Assembly: GCA_008508345.1 (NCBI GenBank)
Contig: QNGE01001232.1
Location: 117,574 to 181,573 of the forward strand
Reading direction: 5' to 3'
DNA length: 64,000 nt
From: Paragonimus westermani
Lineage: Eukaryota; Platyhelminthes; Trematoda; Plagiorchiida; Troglotrematidae
A model generated the notes under the pieces. That model saw only the letters and a list, made by a program, of their open reading frames with translations, ran no database searches and had not been told where the DNA came from. A program made the position numbers and the translations under genes. Shown piece after piece: positions 51,091 through 62,075 of the stretch. Every line of letters starts with the position of its first letter. The first letter of the stretch is position 1.

Positions 51091-53415
51091 ACGGCGAGGC
51101 GACAGTGTTTGGGTGGAACAAATCTACTGACAAATTGTGCACATTCTTCAATAGTAACGACCTTATCCTGAATGTATGTCGTGAATTCAAAATTATCCTT
51201 ATCTACAGATGAGGACACAGTGGTTTTCAGCGTCGAGGACGGCTGATGACGAATGGTTTATTCAGAACAAAACCTGTTGAACTTGGGCTCCCCAACTAAG
51301 CACCGGGTGGGTTTCGTTATAGAAAAACGCATGTCTCTAGTTTACAAACCGTTCCTAACAGTGAGACTGTGGTTGCTAACGAACAGCTGCCGTTTGATAG
51401 AATATACCCAAACTTTCCTAGAACTTTTGATAGATCTGATAATTTTATTTTGCTAGCAAAACCCGGCAGCCTCGTGGAACAAGTGCTCAGGGGGATACAA
51501 AATCATCAAACTAGACTTAGAACTAACACGAATGTGAGCATCCAGTGACCGGATTGATTTGCGTTTAACAGGACCTAAATCTACAAGGATCTACCCTGAG
51601 GTCTTCCGATGTTCAGCCGATTTACATGCGACTTGCCAAGTGTTGTGAAACAACCGGTGTTGTCCTTATCCGACGAGGGAGATTACGACACATTCCGCAG
51701 GTTCCGCTGGAAATGGATGAACTTAGGGTAGGCTCCCACTCTTACCGAGAGTTCCATAGATAAACCATTTACCGTTGAGAGCCCTTAACTACTGGGTGGT
51801 GTGTACTAACTATCAGAAGTATCCTGAGTACTATCTAGGCGGGCAGATGGTGAATGCCTCTGCCTGTCAGAAACTTAAGAAAATTAAAGACAGATGAAGG
51901 TAGAAAATTCTGAACTGAAGGTAAAAACATTAATAATGATAACGGTTTTCACAGAATTGTGTGAAAATTGTTTTCCACAGTGTTCTGAATATCGCATTTT
52001 TTTCTTTTCGGAACAGGCACTTGGATTTGCTGCCCACATTTGAAATGATATGACTTTTAATAGGAACGTTCAGAGACGGGCTACTGAGAAAACCAAAAAT
52101 TCTGGCATGTGTTCATATTCAGGAGAACTGTCGACATTAGGCCTACTCACAATGAAGTGCATACAAGTAAATGGAAACTTAAGGCCAATCTAGAAGATCT
52201 TCCAAGCACCAGGTCACTCAATGACAGACGTACACAATTTGATCAGCAACAAACTGTTAAGACGTCGTTCGTTTGCAGTTAGGTTTCAGCTCAATAGGCT
52301 GTAGTGCGCATGCTTCATAACGTACTGACTAACCACGTGGTCAAGTCCGACATAAGAGAGTTGTCCAAAAGTTTACTCGCTCAACACACAAGTACAGACT
52401 AATCGAAGACATACCTCCTCGGCCACCCCATTAATGCAGTCGCACGAATCACCAGCAGCGTATACCCAGTTTTGTATACGTTTTCTTCTGGTATTCCCTA
52501 ATACTCGTTATCGGCATACTGTATCCATATGTTTGTCGGTTGTATCGGTGAGCTATGTCAGTGTAATGACATGCTGTTGGCCAGAATTGTTCACCCTATT
52601 CAAGTTTCCTTCCTTAAAAGTGCCTCTCATTCACTTATTCAACGTCAAATGAATTTTGCGTCGGAAGTGCTGTACAAAGAGGACCGCATAAATCAATGAT
52701 CTCTTCGTTACTGTAGGAACCAATGAACCAACAGTCAGAATCATCAGGACAAATACATAACTTTTACCATGGAACAGTGTTGTCAGGGAGAACAGAATGA
52801 AACAGGTAACAAGTTCAAAGGAGGTCAACCACATCACGGATAGACACATGGGGACAACGCTCTGATGACATCAACTCACAGTTATGACGTTACTCACACC
52901 GTCACAATTCGAATGACCATGGTGTTAGTGATGAGCCATTGGAATCAAGAGGTCTGAACAAAATGCTTCTGTGCCCACAATCAAATTCCGATCGCCTCAG
53001 CTCTGACGGGAATTTAGCATCCCACGGCTGACCGCCCTTGACTCAGTAGGTCGAACAAAAAGAAGAGGCCAGGTTTACGGTATGGTGCAAATCGATAAGA
53101 TATGCCACAGCTGCGCTCGTAACTGTCCTGGTGACTACGCTATTGGTTCAGGCTGGATGGTGATCACGGATACGTTCAGATAAGCGTTTGGTCGTGCGAC
53201 CTACATAACTGGTACCATGGAAACAAGTGAACGAGTATGCACAGAAAAAAAGCCGCAGAAATGAGCTTCGTATCACTCAACGGCAAAGAAAAAGCTGGGG
53301 TAGATTTGAACTAAACACGTAATTTGACAGCGTAGAAGGTTCTGATGACAAAAGTGTTGAACATCCTAGTGATTGTTTCAATAAGCGTATCCCTTTTGAA
53401 CGATAGCGAAATAAA
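51091..53415. other. No recognisable gene
   Basis: Short frames only. The minus-strand frame that continues from the LTR-like repeat into 51091-51218 has no recognised motif. Confidence 0.4.
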
Positions 53416-53530
53416 CAAGGATGTGCACTACTGATGAGCTCTAATGAGAGCGAAACTCGAGTCTAGTGCTTCTATTCGAAAGAGGCTGGTTGGAAAGTCT
53501 ATCTGAATGCGAACGCTGCGATCAAATGTG
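53416..53530 (+). repeat. Hammerhead-bearing repeat, copy 3, lacking the tRNA-like head
   Basis: Similarity to copy 2 starts only a few bases before the ribozyme and runs to the shared 3' end at 53530. By eye roughly 85% of positions match. The tRNA-like promoter part is absent. The copy is therefore 5'-truncated almost exactly at the ribozyme border, or derives from a headless subfamily. It lies about 200 bases upstream of Penelope-like fragment C on the same strand. Confidence 0.75.
53425..53469 (+). ncRNA. Type I hammerhead ribozyme, canonical core
   Basis: Stem I is GCACTA (53425-53430) with TAGTGC (53464-53469). The core strand is canonical CTGATGA (53431-53437). Stem II is GCTCT (53438-53442) with AGAGC (53447-53451) around an AATG loop. 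GAA-A follows (53452-53455), then ACTCGAGT (53455-53462) and the GTC triplet ending at 53463. Predicted cleavage is between 53463 and 53464. Within the 45 bases only two positions differ from copy 2, both C/T transitions in CpG context and both at unpaired, variable sites, so the functional structure is conserved. Confidence 0.92.
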
Positions 53531-53737
53531 ACTGATGGTCAACTTAGAAATAAACACTGCCTTCCTCCCCGTTAGAGACGTCTTGTCTCTTTTCTTGCGA
53601 CGTTGCATATTCTCGCCTAGAAATCGCTCTGGATAACCACTTTGTAAGAATAATGTACGTGGAAAGATAGTCCATCGGAACTCATATCTTGTGTACCTAT
53701 TCTCATGGCTCTACCACTAATGCATTTTATTAGATGT
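53531..53737. other. Spacer between hammerhead repeat 3 and Penelope fragment C
   Basis: 207 bases with no recognised feature. It may contain decayed Penelope-like sequence, as the RT similarity becomes readable only near 53738. Confidence 0.35.
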
Positions 53738-54215
53738 ATACCTGTTGGATCCTTTATCTGTATGTGTAGTTCACTACATCATCAGTCGGCTAAGTAGGTT
53801 TCATACCACTCTGAACCCATCAGTTAGAAGTTGTCAAGACACAGCCTGTGAGACTCCTTTGAATTCGTTAGTGCAATCAACCGGCTTAGCCTACTTTCCG
53901 TCGACGTGTCCTCCTCGTTTAAAAATGTTTCACTGAAAGAGGCGATAGGTTATTTCTGTGGTTATATTGTGGTCAACAACCTATATTTCCGTAAGGCTTC
54001 AACGGAACTGAAACCGCTACTGCAATTTCGTACTCACAACACAGTTTGAATTCAAAGAGGAATTATATGGGCAAATAGATGCTGTGACGAGGGGAACCCC
54101 ACTGAGTCATTTGCTTGCTGACATCTTTATGATAGCCGAAAATGATCGCCTAGATTCCATTCCTGGAGACACTTTTTTTAAGTTACATGTGGGCAATATC
54201 TTCTATATGCTCAGC
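53738..54215 (+). pseudogene. Penelope-like element C, internal RT fragment
   Basis: The reading frame resembles the Penelope RT core: a PLRPI-like start with MCSSLHH near 53745-53780, RHSL followed by DSFEFV, LSVDVSSSFKNVSL (motif A region) around 53900-53930, then YGQIDAV and GTPLSHLLADIFM after a frame change, and LHVGNIF at 54183-54203. In-frame stops occur at SAK-stop, PIS-stop and HSL-stop. The catalytic YxDD is replaced by HVGN. The fragment ends abruptly where the LINE begins at about 54216. The upstream N-terminal part and the GIY-YIG domain are missing. Confidence 0.75.
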
Positions 54216-55433
54216 GAGGCTATTGCTGCTTTCGGACGTCTTGAAAGGCGTGTCTGAAAGAATCGTAGGCTGAAGATGTTGTGTGTCTACCGCTCAACGG
54301 TGCTGTCTATACTGCTGTATGGCAGTGAGACGTGGACATTGTATCGACGGACCGTGGGCTATCTAAGCCGCTTCCATTTGCAGTGTCTGAGACGCATCTT
54401 AGGTATTCAGTAGTCGGACATGGTTCCGAACACTGAGGTACTGTGGCGAGCGGACATGGACGGGATGGAAGCCGTGCTGATGCTGAATCAGCTCCGATGG
54501 CTCGATCACCTCCGTCGGATGGACGATGACGGTATCCCGAAGCAGCTGTTGTATGGACAAGTGAAAACAGGTAAGTAAAATCCTGGTGGTCAGAAGCGGA
54601 GATACCAGGATGTTGTGCAGGTGAGCCTTTCACGTTGTAACATTGATTTCAGATGTTGAGAAGCGTTCGCGTTGAACCGGACGGGCGTCCGAAAGTTAAA
54701 TGAACAGTTGTTGCGCTGCCGCGAGCAATAGCGGCACGCGGGGAAACGGTCGGTGCTATAGGTCGTGGTGACGTGACTATATGGCGCTGCGATGTGTGCG
54801 GCCACGAATGCGTTGGCCGTTTGCGGCTAGTGGGTCACCAACGTCCTCACAGTACACCGTCGGCTTAGGGAGGTAGGTCATATCAGTGTATCCATTCTAC
54901 TTCTGTTAGTGACTGCATCGGTCAATAGTATGGTTGTTAATAATCATTCCGCTCCTCTTTTCAGAAACCTGGGTGTCTGTAATTTTCTATCCATTCATTT
55001 TTCAGCTTTGTTGGTGTATTGTATTATGAATGGTCTGTCTGGCTTTTCGTAGTTCAATGTGAATTTTAGTTTTCATCCTCATCTTCTCTCGGATGCACTA
55101 ACCTGCAATGTTTCTTGTACTACACTTCACAAATGATTCTTCTTAGTTCACATCTCGTCATTGCAGTCTCTGTCTACTTACTTTCCGAGAGATGAGAATT
55201 TCCTTTCCTTACTAGCCAATCAACTGGTTAACCAGCATTGGCCGGTTGGACACAGAGCCCTCATTCTCACAACTTCCGGTCTTATTCCTTCGGGTTTACA
55301 CTGGATACGTGGTGTGTGGGTGGAACCGCGAGTGGTGCGGCGCAAACCAATTGCGGTGATGGTTAAGCGCAGGCGTCCTTTGGCTCCGGTCACTGTGACA
55401 AGCTAATCCGAATCAGATGCCGCCAGCCATGCT
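54216..55433 (+). mobile_element. LINE copy 3, 5'-truncated 3' end, decayed
   Basis: It begins inside the RT thumb at the AAFGRLERRV segment and runs through YGSETWTLY, the RW-x-H-x-RRM region, the zinc finger (RCDVCGHECVGRL then HQ-x-x-H) and the 3' untranslated region. It aligns with 4951-6229 of copy 1. Stops replace codons after RRV, in GI-x-SDM, after TGK and in the RC-x-E segment. Small deletions remove 9 bases near 54275 and more near 54680. It sits flush against Penelope fragment C, probably by insertion into it; only the left piece of the target is recognisable. Confidence 0.88.
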
Positions 55434-56103
55434 CAGCGAACATGCTAACCCACAATATACCTTAGTGTTGTGTCCTATCCAGGTCGTGCTTCCCTGTGTC
55501 GTAATCCGGATGGTGATTGGTTGGCCTACTAACTAATCGGCCTGGTGCAGGTTTATTAATGTAGGTGTGTATGTCATTATGACCTTTTCTGCCACCTTGG
55601 CGGCCTTGTTGTACTGCTCCGGCGGCCTATGCTGACGAGGACTTTGGTGCTTGCAGGTTCAACGATGTCAGATTAACCGAAAGGGAGCAACCGAAATTAA
55701 AGAATTTACGCTCATTGTGGATGATACCGGTGTGTTTTGTGATGTTTCGGAATAACGTTTGTTCTTGCCTGATCAAGTTTCGTATCTACGACTGGCTTTT
55801 CTTTGCAATTGTATTGGTCTTATGTGTGTTGACTATATTTGTGGCTCTGGAGTTTGTTCTTAGCTATCGCAATTTGGTCGCTGTTGGTGGTCGATGTTAT
55901 TACGTTTGTGTGTCGTCCGCTGTCTTGTGGTATAGGCTTTTGATTCAAAGACTTTAACTGAGGACGCACTCACTTCCCTGTCTAGGTCTGAGTGTCCTGG
56001 CAGTATCCAAAACCAAAATAATCTACGCAATAAACCAATTACAGTACTGCATCAGCCGTCGCGCAGCATAACCCGGGGCGTCTTATCTGCCGTTTCCGAC
56101 AGG
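55434..56103 (+). other. Possible 5' untranslated region of LINE copy 2
   Basis: It lies directly before the endonuclease frame of the next LINE and after the 3' end of the previous one. There is no second copy here to define the LINE 5' end, so this is inferred from position only. A hydrophobic frame at 55715-55957 is present but not supported as a gene. Confidence 0.35.
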
Positions 56104-58276
56104 TTGGGTAGGCGAAAATTTACAATACCAACCACCTTTCCCTCCACTAATGACCCCGTCAGTACGAATAATAAAGCAAACAGTGCTCATTTGATCCTGT
56201 GTAACATGAACACCAACCTGACACAGGCCCGAGAATGCAACAGACTTTCCACTTGGAAATGGAGTGTGTGCACTCTGCTGGATCGATGCAGCGCTGCAGA
56301 ACTGCCAGAAAACCGGACCGCGCTGATTTTGATTGAAGTGAGATGCTGTGGCATCGACGTAGCAACCTTGGGTGAAACAAGACTTGTTGACCAAGGTAAG
56401 CCCCGAGAAATGGGGGTTGGGTATGCCTTCTACTAGACAGGTTACCCGGCAGATGGTGTTTGGGAGCACAACGTCTGTTTCGCAGTCTCTGATGGCATCA
56501 ACACCTGGATGATGGGCGAATCGCACGGCATTGGCCCTCGAATCCTGTCGATACGTCTGCGACTAAGTCGATGTAAGTATGGTACATCTGTTAATGTTTG
56601 TGATCCAACTGCATCACGTTGACGGTACAAAGGACCAATTCTACGACCAGCTATCCTCCACAATCCCGTCGGCACCAGTAAGTGACCGTCTGTTTGTTCT
56701 GGGTGACTTCAATGCGCGAATCAACAGCTTGGCCAGAAGTCCTCGATTCCTACGGCAGTGGTTCAGTCAACGGGAATGGTAAACGCCTCTTCCATCTTTG
56801 TGCTACTGGTGAGCTCGCTCTCACAAACACACAATTCCGGCTGCATGTCAGCGAAATCACGACTTGGACTCATTCACGAAGATATCAACACTAATTGCTT
56901 GGTTGCGTGAACGTACGGCAATGCAACACTCGTGAAGTGAGTATCACGTTAGTGATGCGCGGGGTTGAATGTAGAACGGATCATAGGCTGGTCAGGACTA
57001 ACTTGTTTATTCATGTATGCAAATCTGTTTATTGTGGATTATCCGGAAGTTGGGGGCTAAACGGTTGGAGCTGTGAGACAAGGACTGCTTTTCAAAGTGC
57101 CGTTTTCGCTCGCCTGAAAGACGCTTCTGTGTCTGTTGACCCGAGGGTATGTGACAAGATGATTCGGTGTCGAGCACCAGAAACGTCCGGACTGGATCGA
57201 CGGCAACAATACAGCGATTTTTGCTTGGTGGGAGAAGATAATGCGGCGTTGACCGCCTCCACCGTGGGCCCAAGCATTGAAGACCAGAGAGTGACATTCC
57301 GGAATACTCACCGTCAACATGGCTGAACGTACTGACAGAATCAAGAACGCCAGTCGCCGATAACTCAGAGTTCTACGATTCGCTTAAGGCGATTTTCGGT
57401 CCATCCATCCAGTTCACCAAGGTACTGATTAACGTGAACACCTGCTGTTCATGCACCCAGCCAGATGGCATCATGAAATTCTGCCGCAAACCATGTGGTA
57501 GCCCGCTAAGCTGTCCTCTTAACACTGGTTGAGTGACAGTGAACAAAATGCCGCAAATCAAATCTTCACTTGTTCTCGTCTTGGAATTGCTAGAGGTACA
57601 TAGGGTGATTAGACAACTGTGCAATGGGAAGTCTGTAGAGAAGGATGGATTGCAAAATTAAATACTAGAGAATGGCGGACCGGTGCCAGAAAGTACTTTG
57701 CTCTAGCTGGTTCATTCCACCTGGGAGCAGGAAGAAAGGCCACAAGGATACGCTGTTTAAAAGTAAGGGTGTCGAGCAATGCTCCGACAGCTATCAAGGC
57801 ATCAGTGTACTCAGCTGCACAGACAAGGTGTTGGCAAGAATCCTTCTGAACCACCCGAATGCGGATGTTTTGGAGGCTGTTGTTTCTGAGAAGCAGTGTG
57901 AAGTCCGGGCGAGTCGCAGTACGAACGACCTAGTGTTTGATGCTGGACAACTTCAGGAAAAGCGCTGGGAACTCAACCGGCCTCATATGCTTACTTCGTA
58001 GAATTCACCTGGGCCACGAGGCGTGGTGGTCGGTGCTTGGCAAGTTCGGATGTCCAAGTGAGTTCATCGGTTTGATTGGAACATTGCTTGTGAGCATCAG
58101 GGTGGAGGTACAATCGTGTGGATCGACCTCTGATGACTTTGACATTGTCACTGGCATAAAGCGAGGTTGTGTCCTAGCCCCAAACTTATTTAGTTTATAT
58201 CTGACTGCCATGCTGACAGTTACTTTCTAGGACTCAGCTGAGGACGGCGTTGAAGGTGAGTGTAGGACGGATGGGT
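56104..58276 (+). pseudogene. LINE copy 2, endonuclease plus N-terminal RT, 3'-truncated
   Basis: The N-terminal segment 56104-56436 reads as the start of an APE-type endonuclease protein: a Ser/Thr/Pro leader, CNRLSTWKW, then CTLLDR and an ATLGETRL segment with the family's glutamate. Further pieces (GDFNARI near 56702, DHRL near 56975) belong to the same endonuclease in shifted frames. From about 57760 the RT start matches copy 1 (CSDSYQGIS, KVLARILL) and continues to SGSTSDDFDIVTGIKRGC and LFSLYLTAML near 58140-58220. Similarity to copy 1 ends at about 58276, before the catalytic FADD box. There are many stops and frame changes. It is the only copy here showing the endonuclease. Confidence 0.85.
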
Positions 58277-58680
58277 GCCACCAAATGATACAAGGGACCG
58301 ACTGTCCGGGCAGGATTTCTTGAACAGTCCGAGTTGGAATCCATCAACGCCACTGTTGAGAGTAGGAATAGTATTTCTAATAAGTCGATCCACTGGATCG
58401 TCTGGTGGTTTCCATACAGGGCAGTGGGATCAGTGGGTAACCGAGCCCAAATGTAAAATTTTAGAGCTTCTGGTGTGGCTTCGTAGCTCAGCTGGTAGAG
58501 CGCTTGCCGCGTTTGGGCATGATGCTTCTGTTGCTGATTCGAATCCAGCCGAAGCCCTGACTTTTCACGGTTGGGTCCCATCTAAACCGAATTATTGGTT
58601 GGGACATACGGCAAAATCAAAGTTAGTGTTGCACACGTAGTTAGAAACAGAGTGGCTGGAAGTCAGCGGCGTCCCCATTC
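58277..58680 (+). repeat. Unclassified sequence joined to the truncated LINE, containing a tRNA-like unit
   Basis: This segment starts exactly where LINE homology stops. It includes the tRNA-like 80-mer at 58477-58556. Its right limit is not defined because no second copy exists in the window. It may be a tRNA-derived SINE or a mobile element that interrupted or captured the LINE. Confidence 0.35.
58477..58556 (+). ncRNA. tRNA-like sequence (tRNA pseudogene or SINE head)
   Basis: The acceptor arms GGCTTCG (58477-58483) and CGAAGCC (58550-58556) pair perfectly over 7 bp. The D arm is GCTC/GAGC with an AGCTGGTA loop, and box A is perfect (TAGCTCAGCTGG). The T arm is GCTGA/CCAGC with a TTCGAAT loop (4 of 5 pairs), giving a good box B. 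The anticodon arm is irregular: TGCC/GGCA with a 7-base loop GCGTTTG that lacks the usual U before the anticodon, followed by an over-long variable region. The total of 80 bases is a little long. It is therefore more likely a tRNA-derived SINE head or pseudogene than a working tRNA. Confidence 0.65.
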
Positions 58681-59366
58681 TGAAAGCCTACGTCATGTTC
58701 AAATGAATGTCAAAGCTGATAATTCTTATATTTTGAAAAGGCAATCTTCTAAGCATATTTGTTGATAGACATGAACCGTCTGCTATTAGGGTCAAATCTA
58801 TGCAAACTTCTACAAGGTTCGTTGTTTCTCTGAGCTGTACTTGTAAAGCACACAATAAAAGTGAAAACTAAGATAATAAAAAAACTAACCCTTATAAGGG
58901 AATAACCTTTGGACGTTAGTTGATAATGCAGTCTGTTTTATACTGTACATTGTTGCTAAAGTGTGGTATGGAACAAGTTATACCCGCAGAAACTAAGTCG
59001 CAAGTCTCGATGCGAGAAAGGCTGTGCTGGAAGTGATATTTGGAAATGTGTGAGCGCACTGTATATGACGTGTCAACGAAAAGACTGGTGATGTACTAAT
59101 TCGAACGAATGCAGGTACATGTCAACAGTTTAAAGCTGTTTTTACCTTCGTGTTTTGTATTTTTAAACTGGTTGTAAGAGATGTTCACAAAAGCTTCTCA
59201 GGCCTAATTTCTTTTGCAGTCAAACGTTTACAGGGGCGTAGAAAAAGAACAATATAACTTTCATGTTCAAATTGTGGATTCAGCTATCCTTACTGAGATC
59301 ATAATGAATGACCTCAATATTCAGGAAAGCACTGACTAGTTAAGCTGACTTGGATTACGGTTAATG
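58681..59366. other. Probable gypsy 3' LTR body and flank, undefined
   Basis: The 3' LTR of the minus-strand gypsy element begins at 59417 and must extend leftward into this stretch. Its far end cannot be placed because the 5' LTR is not in the window. No gene was seen. Confidence 0.35.
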
Positions 59367-59407
59367 TTAATTATCGGTTAATTGGACAGTTTTTGGGGGG
59401 TATTTAA

Positions 59408-59417
59408 CATCCCAACA
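59408..59417 (-). repeat. Start of the gypsy 3' LTR (TGTTGGGATG)
   Basis: The LTR's first base is at 59417 on the minus strand and the LTR extends to lower coordinates for an unknown length. The matching 5' LTR was not found between 62075 and 64000, consistent with 5' truncation. The pol frame reads across this boundary and stops at 59367-59369, inside the LTR. Confidence 0.7.
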
Positions 59418-59429
59418 CCTCCCCTTTTT
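59418..59429 (-). other. Gypsy polypurine tract
   Basis: On the minus strand this reads AAAAAGGGGAGG, immediately followed by TGTTGGGATG. A polypurine run directly before a TG is the standard primer site for plus-strand synthesis of LTR retrotransposons. It fixes the element's orientation and the LTR start. Confidence 0.8.
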
Positions 59430-62075
59430 AAAGTATAAGTATCGGGGATTGGGATTCAATTGGAAGCACACAGCAGGTTTTTCCTTGCGGCCGGACAGCC
59501 GTCTGGGTGTGAGGGATCTGTCAGCAATGTTCCGCTGTTGAGTCGCTGCATGTGCTGCGCTCTCCGAAATCAGTGCTTTAACCGGAACATTGAACGTATC
59601 CAAAAGTATGTCGAGCGGTATCTCTCTTTCATTGCCGCATTCTTCGGAGGTAGTCCTCGATCGTAATTGGTTTTTGTGTCGCAACCAAGTCTCGTTCCCA
59701 ACAGCAACATCAAACATGACGCTTCCGTTTTTGTCCACGATGCGGCCAGGTTTCCATGTTTCACCATTCGCTCGGTAATCTCTGGCGTACACGGCTGACC
59801 CCACCCCCGAATAAAGACCCATGCTTTGCCGGGGGTGTCTCTTGATAAGCTGTAGTTCTCGGCAGCATGGCGTGGTGCATTGTCCGAAGTTTTCGGCCCA
59901 TGAGTGCTTCTGTGGGAGACACCTGGTTTAGTGTGGCACAGTCGGAAGTGGCAGTTGGAAGTATAGACAACCAAGAAATTTCGTAGGATCTCTTCCGACG
60001 TTCCTTCTCCCCGTGACTTGAGAAGTGCTGGCTTGAAAGTATCTACGAATCGTTCAGCCTGACCGTTGCACTGGGGATGGTAGGGTGGAGAGCGTATGTG
60101 ACAAATAGCATCAAACGTGCAAAAATTCTGGAACTCACGTGACGTGAACTGTGTTTCATTATCTGATACGATGGTCTCCGGGAGTCCATGTTGGCGAAAT
60201 ATTCTCTCCAACACCTGCAAGGTCTTCTACGTGGTCGGGTGAGATACACTGGCGACATCCGGCCATTTGGAGTAGGCATCCACAAGAACCAGACAATGTA
60301 CTGCGTTGATGGGATCAGCGTGATCGATGTGTAGCCGAGACCAGGGTTTGTCGGGTTGCGGCCAGGGTACTGCTGCCAAGCGAGGGAGGTTTTTGGCTGC
60401 TTGTTGACAGCGTGCACAGTCTTTGACGAAACTTTCGAAGTCCTCATCCATACCGGACCAATAAGCGTAGATTTGTGCAATGGATTTCATTCGACTCATT
60501 CGCGGATGAGCGGAGTAAAACTGACGGAGTACTTTAAAACGCAGACGATATGGAACAACAAAACGATCACCAAACATCAAGCAATTATTCACCATACATA
60601 GCAAGCTCCGTCTGTTCTCCGTCGAATTTTCCGAATGGCCAACCCTCTGTGGTGTATTGCATGGCCTGTTGGAAGATAGGGTCTTCATCCGTTGCCTTCT
60701 GGATTTCAAGAGCTGTAGGTGGTAAAGCTCTGACAGCACTCGTGAAATAATCGATCGCATGTTCTGTTGCCGTTAATGTTTCAATGACTACTACTTCGTC
60801 TGACGTGGGGTAGTCGCTAATTAGTTGCGATAGAGCATCCGCTTGACCAAACTCATCAGTTCGTCGGTACTGGATCTCGATGTCGTAACCAAGGAGAATC
60901 AAGGCTCATCGTTGTAGTCTGTTGGCTGAGTGTACAGGGATACCTGTTTTAGATCCAAAGATAGCCAACAACGGCTTGTGATCAGTTAACAGTAGGAAAT
61001 TACGGTCGTAAATGAAATTGTGAAAGCGGCGCACTGCAAACACGAGGACCAAGGCTTCTTTCTCGATCTGACTATATCGTTTCTCCGCTGGTGTAAGACT
61101 TCGTGATGCGTGCATGACAGCTTTCTGGGTTCCATCGAGCAACGTGTTGAGTATGACAGCACCAACACCATACGCGGAAGCATCAGCAGCCACAACTATC
61201 TGGAGTTTGGGATCGTAGTGAGTCAACAAGAGATCGGAGTTGAGCATTGACCTCAAATGAGAAAATGCGGATTCACAATCGCTGGACCAATTCCATGGGA
61301 CGTCTTTCCCTAGCAGTTTGTTCAGCGATGTCCTGATATAATGAAGTGATGGAAGAAATGCCAAATAGCAGATAATTAGGCCATGAAGTGAACGAAGGGA
61401 ACTCACGTCTGTAGGAGCCGACATTCTCTGGATAGCTTGAATATTCTCCGGATCTGGGTGTCGACCATCAGCATCAAAAATAAATCTGAGGAACTTGACG
61501 GATTGCAGGAAGAAGTTGCATTTCTCCGGTTGGAGACGGAAACCAGTATCCTGGATACTTTGCAGTACTTCAATTTGTCTGCGCAGTTCCTCTGAAGTCA
61601 CACTGACGATAATCAAGTCGTCTAGATACACTGCCACACCTGGAATGCCAGCCAGAAGGGTGTCCATCAGCTGCTGGAAGATTGATGGGGGTGTCTTAAT
61701 GCCAAAAGGAAGACGGTTATATTGAAATAAACCGCGATGAGTATTAATGGTGAGTAACTCACTTGATTCCGGAGCAACTTCCACTTGAAGGTAAGCCTCT
61801 GCGAAGTCCATTTTAGTAAAGAATTTTCTTCCATTTAAGGTTGTAAACAAGTCATCTGGTGTCGGCAAAGGGTAGTGGTATGTTTGGAGCGCAGCGTTTA
61901 GGCCAGCTGAGAAATCAGCACAGATCCGTAATGCTCCATTTGGCTTCTTGACCACCACAATGAGGCCGCCCATGCAGAATAAGACACCGGCGTCAAGACA
62001 TCTTCACGTTCGAGTCATAGTGGTTCAGCATCAACTTATGGCAAGGATGCGCAGGGATCGTTACAATTGGACTGC

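Larger units (their letters stand above)
59367..62075 (-). pseudogene. Ty3/gypsy pol (RT-RNase H-integrase), 5'-truncated and inactivated
   Basis: Reading right to left, the RT comes first: SYSAWAA near 62000, a one-base frame change, VVVKKPNGALRICADFS, DFAEAYLQVEV, LPFGI, and the catalytic YLDD at about 61624. RNase H follows (AADASAYGVGAV, SLTPAEKRYSQIEKEAL, LLTDHKPL). After a TGA at 60906-60908 in place of a conserved Trp comes FGQADALS. The integrase has a zinc-binding-like segment ending CARCQ, LHIDHAD near 60330 (first Asp), VSDNETQF (second Asp) and HPQCNGQAERFVDTF (Glu), so the D,D,E triad is present. A TAG at 60227-60229 interrupts the integrase, and frame changes lie near 60600 and 59815. 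The tail continues through a GPY/F-like module and past the polypurine tract. Gag and protease are absent. It most resembles K02A2.6-like gypsy polyproteins. Confidence 0.9.

Noticed and set aside
55715..55957. Hydrophobic 80-codon frame resembling a membrane protein
   Set aside because: It lies between two LINE copies in probable 5' untranslated sequence, and T-rich DNA gives hydrophobic frames by chance.
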